Positions 1-9,837 are shown, numbered from the stretch's first letter. The stretch: 64,000 nt of DNA from Waterburya agarophytonicola KI4 (GCF_020640915.1 NZ_JADWDC010000022.1:1-64000); one strand, 5' to 3'. The notes: generated by a model not told the origin, from the sequence alone. A program made the numbers and translations.

Positions 1-108
1 TTATCATTAGCTATGATTCATATTTGGATTAATAAATTATTAGTGGGATAGGTTCGAGGAGTAAAAGGCAAACCACCACCACCACACACAGCCGTTCTAG
101 TAGCATAA

Positions 109-1113
109 ATACCAGTAGGGATTGGAGCTTCAGCAATCCAACGTACAGGAACATTAGCTAGGGCTGGGATTGAGGTAAGACTAGTAGGACATACCCAACT
201 GAGGGCATATCGCAAAAATACCCTAGAGTTGCCTGATAAAGACGATCAAGCTGATGCCTTGGCACTAGCTTGTTACGGTTTCGATCACTTAAATAGCGAT
301 CGCAAATTTGTCCAAATCAGAGAACCAATAGTAGTTAAAATTCGCGAACTCGTTCTAAGACTAGCCCACTTGAACCGTTGCCAGTCCCCGATAGTCAATC
401 GCTTAAGACAGGATCTAGCTTGGCAATTTCCCGAAATGGCTAAAGTTAGATTTACGCAAAACAGTTTAGCTTTACGTTGGCTTGGGGGTTCAACGGAGTC
501 TAAAAAGTACGAAAAGCTGCTTTTAAACTCCGTTGGCTTGGGTATCTCTTCTACGGTAGTTTACCACGCCGAAAGGTTGATTCATCTCCATCAAGAAGAA
601 ATTGAGATTGAAGATAAATTAACCTTTTTGATGACTGATTCTAGGTTTGATGTTTACCGCCAAGTATTCGATCGCTTTGGTTTTGGCGATCGCATACAGG
701 GGATGATATTAAGCCAGATTTACCCACTAGAAAACTATCTAACCGATGAAGGTAAACCATTAACCATTTATCGCAGGGGTAGAAACTCAGGCAACATTAC
801 CAAGCGTTATCTATCCCGCAGAAGGTTCGAGAAAGCTTTAGGTATTGCCCCCACGGGCGACAGTTCAGGGGATAAAGAGAGCAAAAAGATAATTGGCGGA
901 TCTGACTTATGCAGGATTGCTTTATGGCAGTGGATCTTTGTCAGAATAGAAGTTAAGCGTAATCGACCAAAAAATGAAATCGGTCAATCTTTGGGGGAAA
1001 TTTGCGATCGCGAAAAGGCAACGGGTAAACCTATCCGTTTGGTGCGTATGAGAATAGCAGCAAAAGCGGTTCGGCTTTTGTTCAAGGAATTAGTTAAGGC
1101 TAAAAACTCTTAA
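109..1113 (+). pseudogene. IS110-like transposase remnant
   Basis: The frame is open from 109 to the stop at 1111-1113 but has no convincing start. TTG at 229 is the first usual start codon; the same frame continues upstream through stops at 106-108 and 49-51. The reading resembles IS110-family DEDD transposases. A segment near 120-280 looks like the end of the RuvC-like domain, finishing in KDDQADALALA, which fits the family's last Asp motif. An Arg-rich middle helix region follows. The C-terminal part (about 800-1100) contains FEKALGIAP, a GGSDLCRIALWQW segment and a closing AAKAVRLLF helix, as in the Transposase_20 domain. The N-terminal start of the catalytic domain is missing. No element ends were identified. 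I infer a decayed or partial copy; IS110 membership is by pattern only. Confidence 0.55.
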
Positions 1114-1237
1114 CTATCCCCAAGGGGGTAGTATGTCTATTACCCCTATTTAATGACTAGAGGGAAGTAAGAATGCGTTGATTGTTTTTACAGATAAAAT
1201 TAAATATAAATAAAATTATTAGGAATCCGACTAGAAA

Positions 1238-1927
1238 CTATTGACAGTTACTATTTAAAAAAACAGCACTAGTTAAATCAACACGTCCAACTTCCAAAAG
1301 AGCGCGGTCGCGAATACGGCAAGAATCGCACAAACCACAGGGTATCTCCTCACCTTGATAACAAGACCAAGTATCTGCAATCGGTACGTTGAGCTTTAAA
1401 GCGCGACGTACTATATCGGCTTTAGAATCTTTTACCAGGGGAGCAATCAATTGAGGTGTATTTCCTTCAATTCCTGCTTTGGAAGAAAGATTGGCTAACT
1501 GCTGATAAGCTTGAAGATATTCGGGACGACAATCAGGATAACCAGAATAGTCTACAGCATTAATTCCCAGATATATGGCTTGGGCATTTTTAGCTTCAGC
1601 CAAAGATAAAGCGATCGCAATAAAAACTGTATTACGTCCTGGCACATAAGTAGAGGGAATAATGTCTGGTTCTATACCATCTTGGGGAATATCTATCGAT
1701 TCATCCGTTAATGATGAGCCTCCCCACTGGGATAAACTGACATCAATCACAAAATGTTCTTGAATTCCCAATGCTTCTGCGATTTTTTTCGCAGCTTCTA
1801 GCTCTTTATAATGACGTTGACCGTAACGAAAAGAAAGAGCAATTACCTGATATCCTTCAGCAATCGCTATTGCAGCGGTAGTGGCCGAATCTAAGCCTCC
1901 TGAAAGTAATACTACTGCTTTGTTCAT
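1238..1927 (-). CDS. queC: 7-cyano-7-deazaguanine synthase QueC
   Basis: Converts 7-carboxy-7-deazaguanine to preQ0 with ATP and ammonia, a step in queuosine synthesis in the cytoplasm. The protein opens with the PP-loop ATP-pyrophosphatase motif [11 protein letters not shown] (about residues 6-16). It ends with the zinc-binding cysteines [15 protein letters not shown] near residues 187-201. Length is about 229 residues, usual for the family. An in-frame TTG at 1933 lies two codons upstream, but ATG at 1927 gives the normal N-terminus [11 protein letters not shown]. It is divergent from mnmE, another tRNA-modification gene, across about 125 bp. Confidence 0.95.
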   Translation of the reverse strand: MNKAVVLLSGGLDSATTAAIAIAEGYQVIALSFRYGQRHYKELEAAKKIAEALGIQEHFVIDVSLSQWGGSSLTDESIDIPQDGIEPDIIPSTYVPGRNTVFIAIALSLAEAKNAQAIYLGINAVDYSGYPDCRPEYLQAYQQLANLSSKAGIEGNTPQLIAPLVKDSKADIVRRALKLNVPIADTWSCYQGEEIPCGLCDSCRIRDRALLEVGRVDLTSAVFLNSNCQ

Positions 1928-2052
1928 AACCAAATCTTGTATCTAAATTAAAGTTACATATTAAATGAATTGTCGCTCTCTTTTCAAATTAACCTCCTTT
2001 GCCCCTTAACCTTATTATCAGACCATTAATTATAATTTGTGCCAAAAATTTC

Positions 2053-3429
2053 ATGTCTTTGATTCAGGGAGAAACCATTGTGGCGATCGCCACTGCTATT
2101 GTACCAAGCCAGGGTAGCGTGGGTATTGTCCGTATGTCAGGAATGAATGCAGTCAATATTGCCAAAGTTTTGTTTAAAACTCCTGGTTATCAAGATTGGT
2201 CGACTCATCGCATTCTCTACGGCTATATTCGCCATCCCCACACCAAACAAGTAGTAGACGAAGCATTATTACTGTTGATGTTGCAACCCCGCTCTTATAC
2301 CCGCGAGGATGTGGTAGAGTTACACTGTCATGGAGGTATTATCGCCGTCCAAGAAGTTTTACAGCTATGTATTGCTAGTGGAGCGAGATTAGCCCAACCA
2401 GGAGAATTTACTCTGAGAGCTTTTCTCAATGGCAGAATAGATTTAACCCAAGCAGAAAGTGTCGCCGAATTAGTCAATGCTCAATCTAAAGCAGCTTCTC
2501 AAGTTGCCCTAGCAGGATTGCAAGGTAAACTCGGCAGTCCTATTCGCGATTTGCGAAGAATTTGCTTAGATATTTTAGCTGAGGTAGAAGCCAGAATTGA
2601 TTTTGAAGATGATTTACCCCCTCTAAATGAAGCTGAAGTTAAGCAACAGTTAGAAGATGTGTTAGATCGAGTAACTACTATTCTTGCTACTGCCGAACAA
2701 GGAGAACTATTACGCAGTGGTTTAAAAGTTGCTATTGTTGGCTGTCCTAATGTAGGCAAATCTAGTTTGCTCAATGCTTGGAGCAAAAGCGATCGCGCTA
2801 TTGTCACCGAACTTCCTGGCACTACCCGTGATGTCGTTGAATCTACTTTAGTGGTGGGGGGGATTCCTGTAAAAGTTCTCGATACGGCAGGAATTAGAGA
2901 AACTACCGATACCGTAGAAAAGATTGGTGTCGAACGATCGCGCCAAGCCGCCACCGCAGCAGATTTGGTTTTATTGACTATTGATGCCATAGCGGGTTGG
3001 ACCCAAGCAACCCAAGAAATATACCAACAGGTCAAAGATCGACCTTTAATCTTGATAATCAACAAAACAGATTTGGCTTCTCCCCAAACAATTACTTATC
3101 CTGAAGAGATTTCCACCGTAGTTACTACTAGTGCTGCTAATAATCAAGGAATCGATCGCTTGGAAAGAGCCATTCTCAGTCTGGTATCCCAAGGTAAAAT
3201 TACGGCTGCCGACTCGGAAATGGCAATCAATCAAAGACAAGCTTCCGCATTAACTAAAGCTCAAGTAGCTCTAGAACAAGTCCAACAAACCGTGGTTGAT
3301 CGGCTGCCTTTAGATTTCTGGACAATCGATCTTAGGGGAGCAATACAAGCTCTAGGAGAGATTACGGGAGAAGAAGTCACCGAATCAGTCCTAGAAAGTA
3401 TTTTTAGCCGTTTTTGTATCGGTAAGTAG
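2053..3429 (+). CDS. mnmE: tRNA modification GTPase MnmE
   Basis: With MnmG it forms the cmnm5 modification at wobble uridine of certain tRNAs. The N-terminal formyl-tetrahydrofolate binding domain spans about residues 1-120. A helical domain follows, with an inserted G domain carrying GCPNVGKS (about residue 230), DTAGIR and NKTD. The chain ends in the invariant CIGK motif, whose Cys is needed for activity. The frame is open upstream to 1999, but ATG at 2053 gives the family N-terminus beginning with GETIVAIAT after six residues. Length is 458 residues, normal. It is convergent with the sugar transferase gene 23 bp downstream. Confidence 0.95.
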   Translation: MSLIQGETIVAIATAIVPSQGSVGIVRMSGMNAVNIAKVLFKTPGYQDWSTHRILYGYIRHPHTKQVVDEALLLLMLQPRSYTREDVVELHCHGGIIAVQEVLQLCIASGARLAQPGEFTLRAFLNGRIDLTQAESVAELVNAQSKAASQVALAGLQGKLGSPIRDLRRICLDILAEVEARIDFEDDLPPLNEAEVKQQLEDVLDRVTTILATAEQGELLRSGLKVAIVGCPNVGKSSLLNAWSKSDRAIVTELPGTTRDVVESTLVVGGIPVKVLDTAGIRETTDTVEKIGVERSRQAATAADLVLLTIDAIAGWTQATQEIYQQVKDRPLILIINKTDLASPQTITYPEEISTVVTTSAANNQGIDRLERAILSLVSQGKITAADSEMAINQRQASALTKAQVALEQVQQTVVDRLPLDFWTIDLRGAIQALGEITGEEVTESVLESIFSRFCIGK

Positions 3430-3452
3430 CTGCTTGAATTTGGCGTATTAAT

Positions 3453-4901
3453 CTATCTTCCTTTACCTAAAATTACTACTCTCAAAGTCTTGAAGGCGAT
3501 GGTTAAATCCAACCAAAGAGAATAATTTTTGATATAAAACAGATCGTATGCCACTTTTTGATAAGCGTCTTCTACCGAAGCACCATAAGGATAGGATACT
3601 TGCGCCCAACCAGTGATCCCTGGCTTGACTAAATAGCGAAAATCATAATAGGGAATTTCCTCTCTTAGCTGAGTATCAAATTCAGGACGTTCGGGACGAG
3701 GACCAACCATACTCATTTCTCCTTTGAAAACATTCCAAAGTTGAGGTAGTTCGTCAATTCTGGTCAACCGAATAAAAGAACCCACAGTGGTGATGCGAGG
3801 ATCTTTCTTCTTCGCCCACTGAACTCCTTTTGCTTCAGCATTTTGATTCATCGAACGGAACTTGTGTACTTTAAATGTTTTACCATTAAGTCCTGTTCTT
3901 ACCTGAGAATAAAAGATTGGTCCTTTACTAGTCAGTTTTATCGCGATCGCCGTGGGAATAGTCAAAGGAAAAGTGGCAATTAGCAATACTGCTGCTGCCA
4001 AAATATCAAAAGCTTGTTTTAATTTAGCTTTAATTCGATTGTGTAAGATATTAAACCCAGAAGTGAAGGCGAACCAATCATCTTGAATATACGCGGGGGG
4101 GATTTTTTGCCAAAACTGTTCGCAAAAATCAGCCAAGCTATAAATATAAATACCTTTGAGTCTCATATCCATCAACTCGCGAACCATTTCTTTAGATAGT
4201 TGACCTTCTGCACCATCAATCAAAATTCCCGACCAATATTGCTTCTTCCAGACAGTATTTAAAGGTTTGACGCTGTTTAATACCAGAGAATTTCCACCAC
4301 TATTACGTGCCATCTCAGGTCTATTATTTCTTTTTCCATAACGTTCGGAGAAAGAAACAAATTCTATAGCTTCGTTGTTGAGTTTGCGATGTTTGCTGCT
4401 AAAAGCCAGAACTTTATCATAGTCTCCCAAAACTAAAAATCGGCTAGTTTGATGGTTGGCTTTGAGCCAGCGATCAACCAGAGTTCTACTAGCGACAGCC
4501 CAAACAGAAAAAATAGCATCACTAATGATTAAAACTCCCCTACCGACGATTGGTTCGCTGCCCCACAATCCAGTGATATAAATAGCACAGGTGACTATGG
4601 TGACAGTTAAAACAATGCCTAAGATAGCTCTTTCGGATAACCTAACTCCCGAAACTTGTCGGTTTAATTTGTAGGTATCGGTTAGATAAAGTCCAAATAA
4701 GTACATTCCCACTAGAGCATACAATAGGGGATTTCCCCAATCTAGAGACTCAGATAAACGCCATTGAAGGGCTACATATATAGAGCCAAACAGACCGATG
4801 ATATCTCCAATGATTAGCAACCAGATGATAATCATGCGAGAAGTTCGACTATATATCAGGAGGTTAGATAGAGGTTTCGAGGGACGTTCAGTGTGCAACA
4901 T
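3453..4901 (-). CDS. polyprenyl-phosphate sugar-1-phosphate transferase (WbaP/WcaJ type)
   Basis: A 482-residue membrane protein that likely starts polysaccharide repeat units by moving a sugar-1-phosphate from a UDP-sugar to undecaprenyl phosphate. The N-terminal part has about four to five hydrophobic segments (residues 20-140). A central Rossmann-like region follows. The C-terminal bacterial sugar-transferase domain (from about residue 290) has a hydrophobic anchor, then KVHKFRSM, TRIDELPQLWNVFKGEMS, VGPRPERPEF and the KPGITGWAQVSYPYG segment. These are hallmark motifs of the family. It marks one edge of the polysaccharide locus. The long form differs from the short transferase at 6977-7621, so two priming enzymes are present. 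The sugar cannot be told from sequence. Confidence 0.92.
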   Translation of the reverse strand: MLHTERPSKPLSNLLIYSRTSRMIIIWLLIIGDIIGLFGSIYVALQWRLSESLDWGNPLLYALVGMYLFGLYLTDTYKLNRQVSGVRLSERAILGIVLTVTIVTCAIYITGLWGSEPIVGRGVLIISDAIFSVWAVASRTLVDRWLKANHQTSRFLVLGDYDKVLAFSSKHRKLNNEAIEFVSFSERYGKRNNRPEMARNSGGNSLVLNSVKPLNTVWKKQYWSGILIDGAEGQLSKEMVRELMDMRLKGIYIYSLADFCEQFWQKIPPAYIQDDWFAFTSGFNILHNRIKAKLKQAFDILAAAVLLIATFPLTIPTAIAIKLTSKGPIFYSQVRTGLNGKTFKVHKFRSMNQNAEAKGVQWAKKKDPRITTVGSFIRLTRIDELPQLWNVFKGEMSMVGPRPERPEFDTQLREEIPYYDFRYLVKPGITGWAQVSYPYGASVEDAYQKVAYDLFYIKNYSLWLDLTIAFKTLRVVILGKGR

Positions 4902-5277
4902 TAGTTGATAAAAATACGAAATTCGTAAGTTTTTGTAATTTAGACATAATTTTACATGACAACCAGTATTTTTACTTAAACAATCTTATTCATTTTACTT
5001 AATTTTAAAGAGATGCTTGCTATTAGTACTTGTTGTAATATTTCTTTTAACAAAAATAAGTAAAAATGCTGAGTAAAACATTTAAAACATTTATATAGTA
5101 TCTTTATAGTATCTTTACATTTAGAGATAAGTAATATTAATCGACCTTGGTAAAATTGAGTAGCTAAAATTTAATTTTGAGTACTATATTTCTGAGAACT
5201 TTTTGTAGCTTGCAACACCTTATAGATGGGCAAAAATTTAAGCGATAAAAACCAATTTATATTAAAGCTTCTAGTCA
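4902..5277. other. AT-rich intergenic region with a short tandem repeat
   Basis: A 376-bp divergent gap between the sugar transferase (minus) and the TolB-like lipoprotein (plus), so it must hold promoters for both. It is strongly AT-rich. I see an 11-bp tandem repeat, TAGTATCTTTA, at 5096-5106 and 5107-5117. No open frame, RNA gene or clear operator was recognised. Confidence 0.5.
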
Positions 5278-5772
5278 ATGATTTTTAGATTGCTATTTAT
5301 TTTGAGTCCGCTCTTAATTAGCAGTTGCACTTCCAGCTTGCTAATTCAACCAGAAATTGTGACGGGAGGTATCAATAGTAACTCCACAGAAGAATACCCC
5401 ACTTATAGTTCGGATGGTCGCTATCTAGCTTTTGCTTCAGATCGTCGTGGTCCTAGAGATATTTTTCTTTACGATTTACAAAACAGGAAGTTAATGTCGT
5501 TACCCAATCTAAATCGTCGTGACTCTAGTCAAGATCAACCCGCACTCAGTGAAAATGGACGTTATATTGCCTACGTTTCTACGGAAAGAGGAAAAACCGA
5601 TATTTTTTTTTACGATCGCTCTACTCAAAGATCGGAGTTATTAACCGCCAATGTTAAAGGTTCTTGTGCTAATCCTACAATTAATGGAGATGGTAGCAAA
5701 GTAGCATTTCAAACTAGTGAGTTGGGAAAATGGAAAATCTCAATTGTTTCCCCCAATGTAGCCAATAATTAG
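5278..5772 (+). CDS. TolB-like PD40 beta-propeller lipoprotein
   Basis: A 164-residue protein with a short lipoprotein signal: a hydrophobic stretch followed by the lipobox LISSC, so the mature protein probably starts at Cys17. The rest has three PD40/TolB-type repeats, each with an S/N-x-DGRYLAF-like turn. These are YSSDGRYLAFASDRRG near residue 44, LSENGRYIAYVSTERG near 90 and INGDGSKVAFQTSELG near 135. Canonical TolB propellers have six or more blades, so this is a small version that may oligomerise or pack on a partner. Its position between two sugar transferases suggests, but does not show, a link to the cell-envelope locus. Confidence 0.75.
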   Translation: MIFRLLFILSPLLISSCTSSLLIQPEIVTGGINSNSTEEYPTYSSDGRYLAFASDRRGPRDIFLYDLQNRKLMSLPNLNRRDSSQDQPALSENGRYIAYVSTERGKTDIFFYDRSTQRSELLTANVKGSCANPTINGDGSKVAFQTSELGKWKISIVSPNVANN

Positions 5773-5892
5773 GGCGACACAACTATATTTTTTCAAATTA
5801 ACTACTTCCAATTGGGAACTATAAATAGAGATTAACCCCAGGGAGAAGCAATTAATTAAAAATTTTTCTTTAATTGATTGCTATGTATAATT

Positions 5893-6990
5893 GTGTTAAA
5901 AAAAAATCAAATTAAACTATTTTTGGCGACTTCAATCGCGATCGCTATTGCTCATCATTCACCAACCGTCTTGGCTAGTAAGATCCAGACGAAAACCAGC
6001 GATCGTTTTACCTCTATAACTTTGAACGGGAAGATTATTCAATCTGCCAATCTAATTGCTAAAAAAAGTGGCGGGCGCAGTGGAGGGGGATCTTTCAAAA
6101 GCAGACCATCTCGCTCTCAAAAAAGTTCTCCCAGCAGAAACTCTAATCAACGCAAGTCAAGCTCTCCCAGTCGTAGCTATGATCAAAGAGATTCTACTTA
6201 TAGAGAACGCGATCGCACTTATCCCAGACATTCTAGCCCTACCTACTATCATCGAGGCACGACCCATAGTAGAGGAAGCTCTGGTTTTGGTAATTTTATT
6301 ATCTCAATTTTTATCTTAGTTTTTTTGGGGGGGCTAATTTTTGTTCTCTTTCATGTCTTTCGTCAAATGTTTGGCTCGAATTCTGATTCTTCGAGCAAGG
6401 CGGAGAGAAAAATTGCCCAAGAAAGAGATAACGATCGCGTGACAGTATCTTTATTGCAAATCGTTTTGTCTTCTGAGGCTCAAAAGATTCAACAAGATTT
6501 ATTGACATTGAGTACTAGGGTAGATACCAGTAGCGATGAGGGATTAATGGAGTTGATGCGAGAATCTGCCTTAATATTATTACGTAACGACCTTAATTGG
6601 ACTCACGTTTTAGCCAATTCTCATTCTTTAGATATCAGTCAAGCAGAACAAGAATTCGATCGATTGTCTTTAATCCAAAGAAGTAAATTTAGTGGAGAAA
6701 GTTTCAGCAATATAGATGGAGTGATCGAAACCAGACAAGCTCGTAATCATGATGAGTCGGGTTTTCCTGCTTATGTTGTAGTCACTTTGCTCTTTGGTAC
6801 GGCTGATGACAATGCCTTATTTGCTAAAATTCATAATTCAGAAACTCTCAAAGAAGTTTTACTTCAACTCTCTTCGATGCGAGAAGATTATCTAATGAAA
6901 TTTGAATTGCTGTGGACTCCCCAAACAGTCGATCGATATTTAACTGATGAGGAGTTGTTGATAGAATATACCGATGCTATGCCTCTATAG
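5893..6990 (+). CDS. DUF1517 family membrane protein
   Basis: A conserved cyanobacterial and plastid-lineage family of unknown function. The N-terminus is a hydrophobic signal-like segment ending near VLA. It is followed by a Ser/Arg/Tyr-rich low-complexity region (about residues 60-130 from the GTG start). A single strong membrane segment lies near residues 137-160, then the DUF1517 domain (about 175-365) containing VTVSLLQIVLSSEAQ and a FSNIDG segment. The open frame begins at TTG 5878, but GTG at 5893 gives a cleaner signal sequence, so I chose it. The 3' end overlaps the convergent short sugar-transferase gene by 14 bp. No enzymatic motif is visible. Confidence 0.8.
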   Translation: MLKKNQIKLFLATSIAIAIAHHSPTVLASKIQTKTSDRFTSITLNGKIIQSANLIAKKSGGRSGGGSFKSRPSRSQKSSPSRNSNQRKSSSPSRSYDQRDSTYRERDRTYPRHSSPTYYHRGTTHSRGSSGFGNFIISIFILVFLGGLIFVLFHVFRQMFGSNSDSSSKAERKIAQERDNDRVTVSLLQIVLSSEAQKIQQDLLTLSTRVDTSSDEGLMELMRESALILLRNDLNWTHVLANSHSLDISQAEQEFDRLSLIQRSKFSGESFSNIDGVIETRQARNHDESGFPAYVVVTLLFGTADDNALFAKIHNSETLKEVLLQLSSMREDYLMKFELLWTPQTVDRYLTDEELLIEYTDAMPL

Positions 6991-7621
6991 GATTAACTTC
7001 TACTCCATCCTGAGAATTAGCCTTAGAGCCTGTAAACTCAGTACAGGTTACGTGACCTTCCTTACTGATACCGTCTTTTTTGATAACCTTTTCTACGGTA
7101 GCAAATAAAATTTTCAAATCTAGCCACAGACTCCAATTATCCACATAAGCAACATCCATCTTAAATCTATCGTCCCAACCTAGAGTATTACGTCCGTTGG
7201 TTTGAGCTAATCCAGTAATACCTGGTAAAACTTGATGACGGCGCATTTGCTCTGGGGTATATAGATCGAGATATTTGGGTAACAAAGGACGGGGTCCGAC
7301 AAGACTCATATCTCCTTTGAGAACATTGAGTAATTGGGGCAATTCATCTAAGCTAGTTTTGCGAATTATTGAACCAAAGGGAGTCATGCGATCGCTATCG
7401 GGTAAGAAATTACCAGACTTGTCCCTTGCATCTGTCATAGTACGAAACTTGTAGAAAGTAAAAATTTTGCCGTCTTTACCAGGACGAAGTTGGGTAAAAA
7501 ATATGGGGCTGCCTAAGTTTACTCGGATTAAAATTGCCAAAATTAAAATCAACGGGGAAAACAACAATAAAGCGATCGCAGCAGCCAGGCGATCGACAGT
7601 GCTTTTAATTAATCTACTCAT
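6977..7621 (-). CDS. short sugar-phosphate transferase (monotopic PGT type)
   Basis: A 214-residue enzyme with only the bacterial sugar-transferase domain and one N-terminal hydrophobic re-entrant helix (residues 10-35). It would transfer a phosphosugar to a polyprenyl phosphate at the inner face of the membrane. Motifs are FFTQLRPGKDGK, YKFRTM, TSLDELPQLLNVLKGDMS, VGPRPLLPKYL and PGITGLAQTNGR. The catalytic Asp-Glu pair is in SLDELPQ. The last 14 bp overlap the end of the DUF1517 gene. Having both a long and a short priming enzyme in one locus suggests two glycan start sugars or a modifying role. Confidence 0.92.
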   Translation of the reverse strand: MSRLIKSTVDRLAAAIALLLFSPLILILAILIRVNLGSPIFFTQLRPGKDGKIFTFYKFRTMTDARDKSGNFLPDSDRMTPFGSIIRKTSLDELPQLLNVLKGDMSLVGPRPLLPKYLDLYTPEQMRRHQVLPGITGLAQTNGRNTLGWDDRFKMDVAYVDNWSLWLDLKILFATVEKVIKKDGISKEGHVTCTEFTGSKANSQDGVEVNPIEA

Positions 7622-7851
7622 AGTTTTAGTGAGATTTATTAGTTATTAAAATTTTATTCTTCAGTAGTATCCAACTCTAGTTTAATCCCTGAATTTGATT
7701 TCTTCATCGATCCAAAATAGTCTATATAGGCAAATTAATTGTAGGTTTTATATGGAGCTTTGTTGGAATTTATAAATAGTTCAGTGATGTTATGGGATGG
7801 CAAATAAAGTATATAATTACATCTTAAATTATGTTAAGAATATAAAAATGT

Positions 7852-8889
7852 ATGATGAACTCTCGAAATAGCAGGGAAGCAACGGACTATTTAAAAGGCT
7901 TGGCTATTTTTTTTGTATATGTCGGTCACTTTCTCAATGTTTTTGCTCAGCTGAGGACGGGATACGGTAATGGATTTGTTTCCATCTTTTTTTTATTAAG
8001 TGGTTATGGCATTTATAAATCTTTGCAACGCCATGACAATCCAACTCATAATATTAGAAATTTTGTACTAAATTTTTTCCAAAAACGTCTCACCAGACTT
8101 TACCCTTTATTGTGGCTTAAGTTTATTCTTCTTGGTCTCCCTACTAGTATATTAGCCTTTTTTGCTTTGGATTTTATTAATCCACAGTCGCCCTGGTTTA
8201 TTCCTGCAATCATTCAATGTTATCTTGTTGCGCCCTTATTATTCCTCTACTTTCGTAAGCTTAATATTAAAAAAAGTGTGCTAATAATAGTTACTACTTT
8301 TATTTTATTAAATGTTGCTTTATTGAGTTTGGGAGTCAATCCAGTTAAAACTCTTGCTTATAGAGGATTATTTTTCCAAAACATTTTCTTGTTTCTTTTA
8401 GGATTCATTCTGGCAAAAATTGATTCGTTTAAAGCCTTACCCAAGTATGCTCTGTTATTAAGCTTCTTAATCTATTTGTTTTGCATTAACGAAACATCTC
8501 CCCTATCAGTGCTTTCTTTTTCTGGCAAAAGTATCCTATTCTCTTTGCTATTTTCCTGCTCTACTTTCTTGGTGTGCTACGCATTTTTATCAAGAAGAAT
8601 TAATTTACCTCTCAGCAATTTTTTCCAAACCAGTGGAAAATACTCTTATTCTATATATCTATTTCACGGTCTAAGTTTGACTGTTTTATCAGCAATTGGC
8701 ATATTAAACAAAAGCTCGGAAGCCCTTTTAACAAATTCAATTATTGCCCTGTTTTGGTTTCCAATACTGCTCGGTTTTTGCTCTCTTTTAGAGATTATTA
8801 TCGGGGAATTCATCTTTGGCAAGAGAGATATTAAAAATGTAAAAACAAAAACTTTAGAAACTATGGATTCGTTGAAAAATCCTTTCTAA
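7852..8889 (+). CDS. acyltransferase family 3 (OafA-like) membrane protein
   Basis: A 345-residue, very hydrophobic protein with about ten predicted membrane helices. The N-terminal part contains YLKGLAIFFVYVGHF, with the conserved membrane-embedded His, then an FFLLSGYGIYKS segment. RLTRLYPLLWLKF is the Arg-rich motif of acyltransferase 3 proteins. A later segment reads YSIYLFHGL. Such proteins add O-acetyl or other acyl groups to surface sugars, so it may decorate the polysaccharide made by the neighbouring genes. It stands alone on the plus strand among minus-strand genes and is markedly AT-rich with many T-runs, which could reflect transfer. ATG at 7852 is followed directly by a second ATG. 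Confidence 0.85.
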   Translation: MMNSRNSREATDYLKGLAIFFVYVGHFLNVFAQLRTGYGNGFVSIFFLLSGYGIYKSLQRHDNPTHNIRNFVLNFFQKRLTRLYPLLWLKFILLGLPTSILAFFALDFINPQSPWFIPAIIQCYLVAPLLFLYFRKLNIKKSVLIIVTTFILLNVALLSLGVNPVKTLAYRGLFFQNIFLFLLGFILAKIDSFKALPKYALLLSFLIYLFCINETSPLSVLSFSGKSILFSLLFSCSTFLVCYAFLSRRINLPLSNFFQTSGKYSYSIYLFHGLSLTVLSAIGILNKSSEALLTNSIIALFWFPILLGFCSLLEIIIGEFIFGKRDIKNVKTKTLETMDSLKNPF

Positions 8890-8919
8890 AGCTAAATTTT
8901 AAATTATTGATGATACATC

Positions 8920-9792
8920 CTAGCTAAAGAAATCAATCTTAATTCCTTTTTCTAACCATATTTTTTTCCAAGGGGAAAGATCGAGGTTTAATTCACTTTC
9001 TAACATCAATACATCTTGCTTGCATAAATTAAAAATCTCACTAAATTCATCTCGACTTAGTTGAGATTTTTTTTGCTTCTTGCTAGTGAGAAGCTGCTTT
9101 ACACCTAATTGCTTACCATAATCTACTATTTTATGTAGACCAGTATTGTGCAAAAGTTTTACTCCAGAATAGACTAATTTAGAAATACTATGGTTGACTG
9201 GAGCTTGACTGGCATTCGATCTTTTAGATAAGTCATAAGATACATTTTCCGCTTCTATTTCCAACTTATCTAATATTTCCAAAGCAAAATTATTGGGAGA
9301 TTCTTTTAATTTTTCAAAAAAAACAACTTCAACATTGTTTGAACCAAAAACTTTAATCCATCTAGATAAGTGAAAATAATAACGAGCAGTATCTAGTAAA
9401 ATTGGCTTGTCAGGCAATGCTGCTGCCAAACTAACCTCTGGTTCAATTCTGCCTCTTTGCTTCATATGAGAATAAAAAGATACGAGGCGAGATACTGGCT
9501 CTCTTAAAGTTACCAGAATTTTACATTCAGGATTGAAATCATAAATTCTTTGGGGTGCTGACTCTGAATTAAAATAACTTGGAGCTATTTCTCCCACTTT
9601 TTGGTTTTCTTGAATATCAGTAAAATGAGAATAATACCAATCTAAACCCTGATCATATTTCTTATCAAAAAAGAAAGTTTCTTTGACTTTGGTGGGCAAT
9701 GCAACTCCCTCATAATTAATCAAATAATCATAAATCCAGGTAGTTCCAGTTTTAAAAGGGCCAACTGCAATAAAATCTAATTTTTTCGACAT
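8920..9792 (-). CDS. sulfotransferase (PAPS-dependent)
   Basis: A 290-residue cytoplasmic enzyme expected to move sulfate from PAPS to a carbohydrate hydroxyl. The 5'-phosphosulfate-binding loop is GPFKTGTTWIYDYL near residues 11-24. The 3'-phosphate-binding segment is ILVTLREPVSRLVSFYSHMK near residue 93. HAD or P-loop kinase alternatives are excluded by this pair of motifs. It is the last gene of the minus-strand glycan run, 45 bp after the glycosyltransferase at 9838-10968. It is one of four sulfotransferases in the locus, each different in sequence, which points to sulfation at several positions or sugars. Confidence 0.88.
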   Translation of the reverse strand: MSKKLDFIAVGPFKTGTTWIYDYLINYEGVALPTKVKETFFFDKKYDQGLDWYYSHFTDIQENQKVGEIAPSYFNSESAPQRIYDFNPECKILVTLREPVSRLVSFYSHMKQRGRIEPEVSLAAALPDKPILLDTARYYFHLSRWIKVFGSNNVEVVFFEKLKESPNNFALEILDKLEIEAENVSYDLSKRSNASQAPVNHSISKLVYSGVKLLHNTGLHKIVDYGKQLGVKQLLTSKKQKKSQLSRDEFSEIFNLCKQDVLMLESELNLDLSPWKKIWLEKGIKIDFFS

Positions 9793-9837
9793 TATTTATT
9801 TGATAAATTTATCAATGAGTTAATTGAATCAATCTAA

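Noticed and set aside
18-215. Minus-strand open frame of 65 codons opposite the transposase remnant
   Set aside because: It is antisense to the better-supported IS110-like reading and has no recognisable domain.
1611-1618. GCGATCGC octamers as operators
   Set aside because: They are HIP1 sites, found throughout coding and non-coding DNA in many cyanobacteria; not specific regulatory sites.
2499-3065. Long minus-strand frame inside mnmE
   Set aside because: It overlaps a complete MnmE G domain and is a shadow of its codon use.
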